From: Ichthyophonus hoferi
Taxonomy: Eukaryota; Opisthokonta; Ichthyosporea; Ichthyophonida; Ichthyophonidae
Length of the DNA: 13,039 bases
Reading direction: 5' to 3'
NCBI GenBank assembly: GCA_002751075.1
Contig: NAOQ01000567.1
Coordinates: forward strand, 35,796 to 48,834
Of this stretch, positions 7,162 to 13,039 are shown piece by piece. The notes beneath the pieces are model-generated. The model was not told the origin of the DNA and made no database searches. It saw nothing but the letters and a program-made list of their open reading frames with translations. How positions within the stretch are numbered: the first letter of the stretch is position 1; the number at the start of each line of letters is the position of its first letter. The position numbers and the translations under genes are program-made.

Positions 7162-7943
7162 CATTTAATCCAACCTACATATTACAATAATATCATACAA
7201 TACAACACTATACCATGCTATACAATACAACATTATCCAATGCTATATACTCTACCATACAATACAATACAATGCTATATAATCCTATACCATACTATAC
7301 AATGCTATATAATGCTATATTATACTATACGATGCTATACGATGCTATACAATACAATACAAGACTACACAATCCTATACTATACTATGCTATACAATAC
7401 AATATTATCCAATGCTATATACTCTACTATACAATACAATACAATGCTATATAATGCTATACCATACTATACAATGCTATATAATGCTATATTATACTAT
7501 ACGATGCTATACTATACTATACAATACAATACAAGACTACATAATCCTATAATATACTATACTATGTTATATACTATACTGTTCAATACATACAATACTA
7601 TACAATGTTATACTATACAACACAATATAATCTATACAATACTACACAATGCTATAGTATACAATACAATACAATCTTGTACAATGCTCCCATAAACCAT
7701 TATACAAACCACACACACATAAACATGCAATTATTAATTATTAGATGAAAGTTTAATACAAATTCAAACCTACCTAGACCAAAAGCTACCCGATTTTCCA
7801 GGCATTGACGCATCATTTCCTGAATAGGTATTACGATTACCAAGATTTGCCCCACCTCTGATCCAGGGATCTGATTTGTCCTTAGATGACTTCTTTAGAC
7901 GTGGGTCTAATTTAGCCTCTATGGTATGTGTAAATTTCTTCAT
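3239..7943 (-). CDS. UIM- and DPW/NPF-bearing OTU-like deubiquitinase, six exons, 713 residues
   Basis: Model: join of 7943..7774, 7019..6791, 6504..6193, 5473..5255, 4774..4474 and 4149..3239 on the minus strand, 2142 coding bases. Every junction keeps phase (2, 0, 0, 0, 1) with GT..AG borders, which strongly supports one gene. Domains by residue: DPW 25-27; UIM1 92-105 (EEARIKMAIELSKK); UIM2 120-133 (NDHDLLMALEMSKM); DPF 142-144; NPF 162-164; OTU-like core about 270-430; Met-Gln-Gly repeat tail about 595-713. In the OTU-like part, GDC (Cys282) fits the catalytic cysteine. QQYVTKMTKDQQYLG followed by ITEMSAGAYRDNYILVF fits the helix-strand core, and DAGHFDLLEP (His425, Asp427) fits the catalytic histidine motif. 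Known: UIMs bind ubiquitin; DPW/DPF bind AP-2 and NPF binds EH domains in epsins; OTU enzymes cleave ubiquitin. Inferred: an endocytic deubiquitinase. The Cys-His spacing (143) is longer than in compact OTUs, and the helix after GDC is atypical, so activity is not assured. No ENTH domain was found upstream. Confidence 0.8.
3290..3600 (-). repeat. Coding minisatellite of the Met-Gln-Gly tail
   Basis: An exact 42-base period is seen at 3331-3372 and 3373-3414, with a partial third copy from 3415. It encodes a 14-residue unit of the MQGMPGGMQGMQGN type. Shorter MQG units flank it. A larger duplication with period 174 places GMGMGVRPPMH both inside the array and near the very C-terminus (compare 3271 and 3445 on the plus strand). 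Confidence 0.9.
4150..4473 (-). other. Intron 5 of the OTU/UIM gene (324 bases)
   Basis: Runs from donor GTGAGT to acceptor TGCAG. It contains a CATA microsatellite at about 4250-4270 and AATATTGTAATATTACAATAT, a self-complementary run near 4382-4402. Confidence 0.75.
4474..4774 (-). CDS. OTU/UIM gene exon 5: OTU-like core
   Basis: The acceptor is TATATAG and the exon is 100 codons plus one base, with donor GTGAGT at 4473..4468. It encodes ERRSLLQYLYDNA (compare the R-x3-Y/L-L helix of OTU domains), then YVTKMTKDQQYLGITEMSAG and NYILVFIRERP, which match the Y..xM....G..E(M/L)xA.A....I.VF core of the OTU family. Codons overlapping the retained-intron reading (SEWGYISL) are not part of the protein. 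Confidence 0.8.
4775..5254 (-). other. Intron 4 of the OTU/UIM gene (480 bases)
   Basis: Runs from GTAGGC to TATATAG. It holds an ATAAT tandem repeat (4939-4966) and a TATA/ATAGATATATAG tract (5160-5225). No coding content was recognised. Confidence 0.75.
5255..5473 (-). CDS. OTU/UIM gene exon 4: start of the OTU-like domain with GDC
   Basis: The acceptor is AATACACAG and the exon is 73 codons, phase 0 at both ends, with donor GTAGGC. It begins GFEDLLAKQGEY and contains LHILWGAGDCAVLVCLCFRL, in which Cys282 is the proposed catalytic residue. The usual OTU pattern after the cysteine (LFRA) is not kept. Confidence 0.75.
5474..6192 (-). other. Intron 3 of the OTU/UIM gene (719 bases)
   Basis: Runs from GTGAGG to ACACAG. 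I searched it for an extra exon with a classical OTU cysteine motif (DGN/DC-LFRA) and found none. The segment 5900-6110 is degenerate ATACAATAC/TATAATAC simple repeat, and TTAATTAATTAATTA occurs at about 6143-6157. Confidence 0.7.
6193..6504 (-). CDS. OTU/UIM gene exon 3: DPF/NPF linker
   Basis: The acceptor is CCACCAATAG and the exon is 104 codons in phase 0. It encodes a low-complexity Ser/Asn/Pro linker with DPFAPPP and ENPFAPQ, followed by a charged helix-prone end (SSLYEKEAALHESLGEK). The donor is GTGAGG. These short motifs are typical ligands of AP-2 appendage and EH domains. Confidence 0.8.
6505..6790 (-). other. Intron 2 of the OTU/UIM gene (286 bases)
   Basis: Runs from GTATGT to AATAG. 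It contains TATAATGTAGTG and ACAATACAATCC-type simple sequence at 6570-6660. Confidence 0.75.
6791..7019 (-). CDS. OTU/UIM gene exon 2: two ubiquitin-interacting motifs
   Basis: The acceptor CCGTCTTAG follows a long CT tract. The first base completes a Ser codon from exon 1. Two UIMs fit the consensus of acidic cluster, x, hydrophobic, xx, Ala, x, x, x, Ser: RIKMAIELSKK and HDLLMALEMSKM, about 16 residues apart and linked by a charged segment (VEDDRRRERLIAEK). The donor is GTATGT directly after the second UIM, phase 0. Confidence 0.85.
7027..7053. repeat. GA/CT microsatellite serving as polypyrimidine tract
   Basis: The plus strand is an almost pure GA run. On the gene strand it is CTCTCT directly before the intron 1 acceptor. 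Confidence 0.9.
7135..7161. repeat. (AT)n dinucleotide repeat
   Basis: Uninterrupted AT run of about 27 bases inside intron 1. Confidence 0.95.
7213..7560. repeat. 172-base tandem minisatellite, two copies, built from ACTATACAATG units
   Basis: TTATCCAATGCTATATACTC occurs at 7233 and again at 7405, and the following 150 bases also repeat with few differences. Each copy is itself made of degenerate 5-10-base TATAC/CAATA/TGCTA units, so this is a higher-order repeat. Related simple sequence continues to about 7680. Confidence 0.9.
7774..7943 (-). CDS. OTU/UIM gene exon 1 (residues 1-56 and two bases of codon 57)
   Basis: ATG at 7943..7941 opens a basic stretch (MKKFTHTIEAKLDPRLKK) and then SDPWIRGG with the DPW motif. 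The exon ends TCTAG before a GTAGGT donor at 7773, phase 2. The frame stays open upstream of the ATG, and a plausible acceptor (CGACAG) precedes TCTACTATCACGATG. This could therefore be an internal exon with the true start further right, although no upstream coding exon is visible. Confidence 0.75.
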
Positions 7944-8350
7944 CGTGATAGTAGACTGTCGATTGGTATGGGTAAGTATGATATGTATAGGTAGATAGGG
8001 TATAGGATATATAAGATATATAAGATATAATATAGGGCATATAGGGTAAATAAGGTATATAGGGTAAATGCGGTATATAAAATATCTAAGGTCTACAGGG
8101 TAAATAAGGTATAAGGTATATAAGGTATATGGTATATAGGGTATATATGGTATGTAAGGTATGTAGGGTATATAAGGTCATATACTATATATTATCTACC
8201 GCATACTACATACAATATATACTATATACGATGTACTTACTATGTACTATATACTTACTATGTACTATATACTATAGACCATATTGTATACTGTATACCA
8301 TATACACTATACGTCATAATACAAAGTATACAGTATATGTATAGGCGTAT
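7944..8350. repeat. GGTATATA / TATACTATG simple-sequence tract upstream of the OTU/UIM gene
   Basis: From about 7975 to 8180 the plus strand repeats GGTATATAAGGTATATAG-like units. From about 8180 it changes to TACTATATACTTACTATGTA-type units. This occupies the immediate 5' flank of the minus-strand gene, where promoter and 5' UTR should be. No distinct promoter motif can be separated from the repeat. Confidence 0.75.
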
Positions 8351-9097
8351 GTTACTATAGGTATATACACTATCAATTCTCTCCTTCCCTACCCTCTCTT
8401 CGCCTCATTACCTGTATTTAAAAGTATAACAATATACCAACTTACCGAATATAAAAACTAAGCTATGGCGTTAAAAATTACTCCGTAAAATATATATGCA
8501 ATAAATTATAATAAATTATAAAATAATTATAATAGTTGCCTTTGTAATTTGGATGTAGAGCAACTTTCAACCTAAATTTAAAATTTAAATTTAAAATATA
8601 GTTCCAGCCTACCTTTTTTTTGAAATAAGGAAAGAAAACTAATAATGGAACATGAAAAAAGGTGTTAATTTAACCATAGTTTAAATGTTTAAATAATCTG
8701 ACTGGCCAATTAATGATTAGGTTCTATTAATAACATAGTATTCCTATTGGGTTATTACAAGGTTATGTTTAGCATAATAGAAATGGGTAAATGTTTTTTA
8801 CATTGTTTATTTTATCTGATAGAAAAATAAGGAGTATAGATGGATACTATTAGCTCGCAATTCTTATTGGTCTAAAAATGAGCGTTTCAATGAACTTAGT
8901 AAAGCAAATCTCTGATATTATATTGAAATGTAAATAAAATGTCTTGATTAAAGATCCGATACATGTATATTGCGGTTTATGCTTATATTATATAATATAC
9001 TTTACAATAATAAACATCCTAAACTATCACTATGTGGCGGTATTTTGATTGATAGGGTAGAGCATGTAAGTAATATTTAAGGTTAGTCGGTGAACAG
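8351..9097. other. AT-rich intergenic DNA, no gene seen
   Basis: No exon was recognised on either strand. A short self-complementary run (AAATTTAAATTT type) lies at about 8575-8600, and CTATTGG/TTATTGG sequences occur at 8744 and 8865. Confidence 0.5.
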
Positions 9098-9415
9098 CAT
9101 ATCCTGTCCTTATCTTAAGCCATTACCTTTACAATGGCGCCTGTCAGGTGGCGGACTATAGTGTAAATAAAACCAGAAGCCCCTTTTCAACCACAGTGAT
9201 TAATTTGTACTATTCTAAATACATGTGATGCAGTGAGACTGAATTTGGATTAAACTGTATACCTAATATAACATGGTATTCAAGAATTAATCTCAACCTG
9301 AATATTCCTGCATAGGTTTGATAGATAATTTCTACTAGTAGATTAATATAATATGATAAATAAATAAAATATGCTATATTCTAATATAAAGAAATAAGGG
9401 ATCAATGTAGTAAAT
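9098..9415 (+). repeat. Dispersed repeat, copy B (matches 1190-1510)
   Basis: Aligned co-linearly and in the same orientation with copy A. The best-conserved segments are GGTGGCGGACTATAGTG at about 9147 and ATGTGATGCAGTGAG at about 9223. The copy lies about 1.2 kb upstream of the OTU/UIM gene start. Divergence suggests an old duplication. Confidence 0.8.
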
Positions 9416-9486
9416 TACATATGTTTCAACAGACTTGACTCCTGTCCAACTCACAATTATGATAGTTATTAATAATTATTAATAAT

Positions 9487-9545
9487 TAATAGTAGTGTAG
9501 ATGATAGTATAGTGTAGTGTATGGTGTATAGTGCAGTATAGATAA
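9487..9545. repeat. TAGTGTAGTGTATGG simple repeat
   Basis: A short GTAGTGTA-type repeat of the same flavour as the tract at 1-100. Confidence 0.7.
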
Positions 9546-9588
9546 GACTAACGGCACCTCATAACTGTTTTCTGCTATATTATGTTAT

Positions 9589-9725
9589 TTAATACTAATA
9601 GAAAATAGCCAAAGTTAAGTGTGACCAATTAGTATGTATTACTTCATATAAATATGATAATGTGATGAGATTTAATTTGAGGCAATAGTATTAGGTTGCT
9701 TACCATGTGATAGGTTTTGTACACT
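9589..9725 (+). repeat. Direct repeat C, copy 1
   Basis: Starts TTAATACTAATA and ends near GTACACT. It matches 10265-10397 throughout, sharing GTTAAGT-TRACCARTTARTATG and TATGTATTACTT-ATAT. By eye roughly three quarters of positions agree. Confidence 0.75.
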
Positions 9726-10009
9726 GTTGCAGACCCGTCTTTTTTTTGCACAACTTTAGATGTAAATGAATAATCTATAGTAATGTAACTCCATTCTGTT
9801 AATTGTGGCTATTTGGAATCTCCAATGGATACTACGGAATTATATAAAAATTCATTATGCGCTGAACCAATCTCAGCGAAACCCAATTATATGGTCCATT
9901 CGCAATATCTGTTAAATAAAATTCCCCGCTTTTGACAACATTGAGTCTACTACAACTGATAGCTATTACATATTACAGAAACCATATACCCCAATAAGGG
10001 TCTCGTATA

Positions 10010-10250
10010 ATGTCTTTGTACTGGTTGAAATCATGCATAAATGTAAATGCAGTAACGCCCATAAGTGGGTGTCTCACAGATTGCCCTAAGGCAGCGAAAG
10101 AACTATGCCAAGAACTGGCTAGTTCCTAATAAACTAGATTAGGAGACTTTCCAGCACCTAGAAGAAATCATATATCTAGGAATAAAAAACTAATTGGAGA
10201 CCCTGAACCTATGGATAAGTCACCAGAACTACCACAAATTGCTATCAAGA
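10010..10250 (+). other. Unidentified coding-like stretch; contains repeat D copy 1
   Basis: An ATG at 10010 opens a 39-codon frame (SLYWLKSCINVNAVTPISG and CPKAAKELCQELASS) that ends at TAATAA. The same frame then stays open for about 40 more codons (FPAPRRNHISRNKK, LIGDPEPMDKS). The last part, 10185-10250, resembles 10755-10822. Composition is richer in G+C than the surroundings. I recognise no family. It may be a remnant of an old mobile-element gene or just repeat DNA. Confidence 0.25.
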
Positions 10251-10264
10251 TTAATAATTAACCA

Positions 10265-10397
10265 TTAATACTAATAAATATTAACCAAGGTTAAGTATAA
10301 CCAGTTAATATGTATTACTTTATATCAATATCATAATATGATGGAATTTGTTTTGAAACAATACTATTAGAGTATTACATGATGGTCTTTACACACT
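10265..10397 (+). repeat. Direct repeat C, copy 2
   Basis: Second copy of 9589-9725, 676 bases downstream in the same orientation. It has no recognisable coding or RNA-gene content. Confidence 0.75.
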
Positions 10398-10644
10398 ATA
10401 TAATCCTCTATTGTAATATTGTACTATATAATTGCCTATGTTCAAATCTTCCTCTTATTAGGAACACAGAAAACTGTTTAGTTGTATTTGATAGTGGTAA
10501 CAATTATTATATACAGGCAGACTTGGCACCTCACTAATCTTTTACATTGTTATTACCACTATTGCACTTAACCGTATTAGAACAGAAATTCCTCTTTAAC
10601 CAGTAAATAATTATAGCTATTATAGACAGCTAAGGATAAAACTA

Positions 10645-10668
10645 ATATATATATATATATATATATAT
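10645..10668. repeat. (AT)n dinucleotide repeat
   Basis: Pure AT run of about 24 bases. Confidence 0.95.
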
Positions 10669-10754
10669 CTTATATCAAATTTTCAACCTTCTATTGAAAG
10701 CGGATCAGAGCTAGGATCTATTTCTATTGGCAGCCCAACAAGAGACACATCTAT

Positions 10755-10822
10755 ACAACATCTAATTGGAGCTCCTGAGTCTATGGACAAGTCACTAGCA
10801 CTAGTTACAGATTGCTATACAT
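10755..10822 (+). repeat. Direct repeat D, copy 2
   Basis: CTAATTGGAG-CTCCTGAGTCTATGG-ACAAGTCA here matches CTAATTGGAGACCCTGAACC then TATGGATAAGTCA at about 10188. The offset is about 575 bases, different from that of repeat C, so the region is a mosaic and not one clean duplication. Confidence 0.6.
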
Positions 10823-10849
10823 CAGTAAGCAATGTGTTATCCGGACCCA

Positions 10850-11600
10850 AAATATATTATCTGAAATGACTTATGTCATACAGGACACCCATTTAAAAAC
10901 AAGTGGCCCACATAAAAAGTTACAATAATTACATGCATCGTTATTTAAAAATGGATTATACTTTGAAGACATTACTTTTAAACACCTTAATTGTTTTTAA
11001 ATGTACAACAACTATTTATGAGAAATTACTTCTGCAAAGTTTTAAAGGAAATTTGGTGATAAATTCTGTTTAAACTATATTAAAGGCCGCTGTAGAATTT
11101 TATAATAAAATTTGACCAGAATAATTACTTTTTGTGCTATTAACATTTATATTTTGAATTGTCGTATTTCAAGTTACTGTATAATTTTATGTAATTTTTA
11201 AAATATCGCACCTTCCTGATAAATTAAATTTAGGTTTTGAATTTTTTTTGACACTAATATTGATGAAGATATGTAGTTTCAACTACAGACAATAACCTTT
11301 CACTCCAATATACGATTCAAGCCCTTAAGTTTCAAAAGAAAAAAAGAAAAAAATATATTTCCGCATTTCATTTTAATTCCCAGATGCTAATTAACACAAA
11401 AGCCGTATTTTATTTTCTTTTATAAACCTAGTTTTTGTTTTATAGTTATTACTTGTTATGACATTTATCGGAATTTTAAATATTTCCTCTTTAAGAATTT
11501 TATGTTTTTTATTTTTTAATGTTTCTCTAAGATTTCATTTATTCACAAGAAAACAATTATAAAAAAATTGAATTTTTTTTAAAAACATTCAAACAATATT
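10850..11600. other. AT-rich region with many A and T runs, no gene seen
   Basis: Homopolymer runs of A and T dominate, for example at 11240 and 11340-11355, and there is no open frame of note on either strand. It may be the inner part of the DNA transposon whose end lies at 11677, but nothing in it identifies a transposase. Confidence 0.4.
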
Positions 11601-11679
11601 TTCCCTTAGACCCCACCCCACCCCAAATCTTACATTTGAATATAAGGTGGGGGGGCCTTTGATTCGAGGGAAGACTGTA
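11601..11679 (-). mobile_element. Possible terminal repeat of a pogo/Tigger-like DNA transposon, next to TA
   Basis: Read on the minus strand from 11679, the sequence is TA, then CAGTCTTCCCTCGAATC and AAAGGCCCCCCCACC. Known: pogo/Tigger elements insert at TA and their termini commonly begin CAGT followed by a CCTCG-like stretch. The inner part can fold back: TTCCCT...CCCCACC at 11601-11617 pairs with GGTGGGG...AGGGAA at 11647-11672. The element body would extend to the left. I found no matching left end in the window, so this is a fragment or a short non-autonomous copy. Confidence 0.4.
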
Positions 11680-12121
11680 CTTATTAAGATTCTTTTCATA
11701 TTCTTTTTATATATTTTTTATGCCCTAGATGAAATAGTCCGCCTAGGCGAAGAGGAAGTGTTAAAGTAGGAATGTAATTAATTTGAATATTTCTATATAT
11801 AGTTATAAAAATTAATATTATTAGCCATTATTAATACATATGTAGCCTGGGAAAATAGTTAGTGCAATCTATTGGTATTAGACAGCAATTTAAGATGATC
11901 TATCAAAATTAAACCAGCCAATGGTAGAGATCCTGCAGGTAACATTCTTTGGTGGATTGGCTTACAAATTAGGCTGAGTGTACGTATGCTTGACAAAATA
12001 TAATTTTCTTGTGCTGAAGTATCACTTGTATAATTACTATAATAAAAAATTAACGCCCTTTACTTTTATTTATTAATTAAGAAAAAAAACCTCCTTATTA
12101 GGTTGGTTTCTTTATTTAAAT
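11680..12121. other. AT-rich region without a recognised gene
   Basis: A 15-codon plus-strand stretch at 11726..11773 (ALDEIVRLGEEEVLK, then TAG) follows a T-rich AG acceptor-like sequence, and it contains the palindrome CGCCTAGGCG. It is too short to call as an exon. The rest shows nothing. Confidence 0.35.
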
Positions 12122-12238
12122 ATGACAAGAACATCGTATATCGTAAAAAGCAAGAAAGCAATGATCAGTAAACCCGGAGAATTTGGTGGTAATAGCATTA
12201 AAATATCCTACAAAACTACTACCAAAAATGTAAGGTAA
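12122..12238 (+). pseudogene. Short frame resembling the start of an HTH (psq-type) transposase; doubtful
   Basis: 38 codons from an ATG: RTSYIVKSKKAMISKPGEFG and so on. The pattern R-x-S-Y-x-V-x-x-K-x2-x-I-x-K-x-G-E-x-G resembles the first helix region of Pipsqueak/pogo-type HTH domains. It overlaps a second frame that starts at 12202 and includes GMLKNWM, which would fit the end of such a domain. The two frames differ, so if this was one gene it carries a frameshift. A spliced exon is an alternative. No catalytic domain follows. Confidence 0.3.
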
Positions 12239-12246
12239 CAGTCGGA

Positions 12247-12471
12247 ATGTTAAAGAACTGGATGGAAACCTTCTACCCAGAAAAATACCAAAACAAAATA
12301 ACACGCGATAATATGGCGGCCCAATGGTATTCGGGGAAAAGAGGCGAGTCAATACCAAATCCCCAACACAATAATACGACAGTAACAAATCAAATACCAC
12401 AACCACCAAACACAGGAATATATTCAACACACCGCTTCTCTACCTCATCTCCCAAATTACAAACAATATAA
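12247..12471 (+). CDS. Hypothetical 74-codon frame, possible transposase remnant
   Basis: The ATG frame reads MLKNWMETFYPEKYQNKI, a basic stretch (WYSGKRGES) and then a Pro/Asn/Gln/Ser/Thr-rich tail ending at TAA. The frame is open back to 12202. The region is richer in balanced codons than its flanks. A competing minus-strand reading across 12400-12560 (for example VCNLGDEVEKRCVEYIPVF) is also open, so the coding strand is not certain. No family was recognised with confidence. Confidence 0.3.
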   Translation: MLKNWMETFYPEKYQNKITRDNMAAQWYSGKRGESIPNPQHNNTTVTNQIPQPPNTGIYSTHRFSTSSPKLQTI

Positions 12472-12783
12472 AAATAATATGTGGTGGTGTTCGGGCTCTT
12501 CGTTGGGTGCAAACCTATTGTTGGTTGAACTCGATGGTACTTATACTGATAGATAATCAAAAGAAATAATAATGGATTAATCGTCCATGAAAAAATTTAA
12601 GATGTTTTGCATTAACAACTGCATGGGCTCTTGACTTAAACAATTTCAAATGTTTAAATGGTTATTTATTTAATTTTTAAAAAAGAAAAAAAAAATATAG
12701 GAGAAAAATTACAACCACAACACCTCCTGAAAATATTTGTAGATAATTCCTGATGACATTCAGAAGTGATTGCAGCATGGCAC
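12472..12783. other. AT-rich region without a recognised gene
   Basis: Contains A runs at about 12678-12695. Part of the possible minus-strand frame mentioned for 12400-12560 extends here. Nothing else was seen. Confidence 0.35.
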
Positions 12784-12990
12784 CTAATGTAAACAAACGG
12801 AAGACAGTTGACTGAGCTGTATGTTAAATTTTTCTGCTTGCTCTGGCTCTGGCTCTGGTTTTGTTGTGGGCTCTGGCTCTGGTTTTGGTTTAGGCTCTGG
12901 CACCTGGCACCTGGCGGCTAAGGTGATATGTGGGTGTTGTCCAGTTGTTTGTATATTGCCCTGATGACACTTTGATGCTCTACAACCATG
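12784..12990 (-). other. Small minus-strand open frame with Pro-Glu repeats
   Basis: Open from 12990 to a TAG at 12786..12784, 68 codons, with no ATG. It reads HGCRASKCHQGNIQTTG, then HPHITLAARCQVPEPKPKP, EPEPTTKPEPEPEQAEK and FNIQLSQLSSVCLH. A branch-like CTAAC and a TTGTAG acceptor-like site precede it at about 12975-12993, so it could be a terminal exon. The plus strand of the same repeat also has a 47-codon ATG frame with Gly-Ser repeats. The strand choice rests only on the splice-like context. Confidence 0.3.
12840..12915. repeat. GGCTCT hexanucleotide and GGCACCT tandem repeats
   Basis: GGCTCT recurs six times in two clusters separated by GGTTTTGTTGTG and GGTTTTGGTTTA. It is followed by two GGCACCT units. 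The composition is strikingly GC-rich for this window. Confidence 0.85.
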
Positions 12991-13039
12991 TTAGAAAATA
13001 ATAAGTAGAGACAGGAGCGTTTCTGTGTAGTTTGTTTAG

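Larger units (their letters stand above)
7020..7773 (-). other. Intron 1 of the OTU/UIM gene (754 bases)
   Basis: Runs from GTAGGT to GTCTTAG. Almost all of it is repetitive: a 172-base tandem minisatellite, an AT dinucleotide run and a CT run used as polypyrimidine tract. The open frames of the YNTIQCYI type seen here on the plus strand are by-products of the ACTATACAATG repeats. Confidence 0.8.

Noticed and set aside
7215-7695. Long plus-strand frames (79 and 151 codons) rich in Tyr, Asn, Thr, Ile
   Set aside because: They are translations of the ACTATACAATG minisatellite inside intron 1; the amino-acid pattern is periodic and has no protein character.
8129-8344. 71-codon plus-strand frame VYRVYMVCKVCRVYK...
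   Set aside because: Translation of GGTATATA/TACTATG simple repeats in the 5' flank.
11740-11773. Terminal exon ALDEIVRLGEEEVLK on the plus strand
   Set aside because: Only about 15 codons, with no partner exon and no clear polyadenylation signal; kept only as a remark.
12116-12430. 104-codon hydrophobic minus-strand frame that could look like a membrane protein
   Set aside because: It lies antisense to the plus-strand frames at 12122-12471, and its hydrophobicity follows from T-rich composition. I could not fully exclude it, but nothing supports it.
7944-13039. An ENTH domain upstream of the UIM exon, which would make the gene a true epsin
   Set aside because: I looked on the minus strand for short exons with ENTH motifs such as DPWGPS or LxLLEYLxKNG and found none before the window ends.

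Overview
This is eukaryotic nuclear DNA. It is very AT-rich and full of TATA/ACTATA-type simple repeats, with short islands of more balanced composition that prove to be exons. The exons end in GT donors (mostly GTAGGT, GTGAGT or GTATGT) and start after AG acceptors with pyrimidine tracts. The first gene encodes a eukaryotic tRNA methyltransferase. No taxon can be read from the sequence; an intron-rich protist, or an early-branching fungal or holozoan lineage, would fit.

Two genes are recognisable, both on the minus strand. (1) At 666..546 lies the first coding exon of an FTSJ1/TRM7-type tRNA 2'-O-ribose methyltransferase. Its N-terminus is diagnostic, it ends at a phase-1 GTAGGT donor, and the rest of the gene lies beyond the left edge. 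(2) At 7943..3239 lies a six-exon gene that I reconstructed from splice sites. All six exons join in phase to a 713-residue protein, followed by an AATAAA signal at 3090..3085. The N-terminal part carries a DPW motif, two ubiquitin-interacting motifs (UIMs), a DPF and an NPF, which are the linear motifs of epsin tails. The middle resembles an OTU-type deubiquitinase (GDC, then Y-V-x-K-M...E-M-x-A, then G-H-F-D-L-L). The C-terminus is a Met-Gln-Gly repeat tail. No ENTH domain is visible. An endocytic-adaptor tail joined to a deubiquitinase is the most interesting thing in the window.

Layout: 1-545, TRM7 intron with copies of its own donor segment; 546-666, TRM7 exon 1; 667-3060, upstream/intergenic DNA with a direct repeat (865/1035), dispersed-repeat copy A (1190-1510) and an unidentified GC-richer island (1768-2090); 3061-7943, the OTU/UIM gene, whose introns are minisatellite and microsatellite DNA; 7944-8350, GGTATATA-type repeats; 8350-10850, a mosaic of old direct repeats including copy B (9098-9415) of the 1190-1510 repeat; 10850-11680, AT-rich DNA ending in a pogo/Tigger-like terminal repeat next to TA; 12122-12471, two short plus-strand frames that may be a decayed HTH-transposase start; 12784-12990, a small minus-strand frame encoding Pro-Glu repeats. 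I saw no rRNA, tRNA, CRISPR or viral element.
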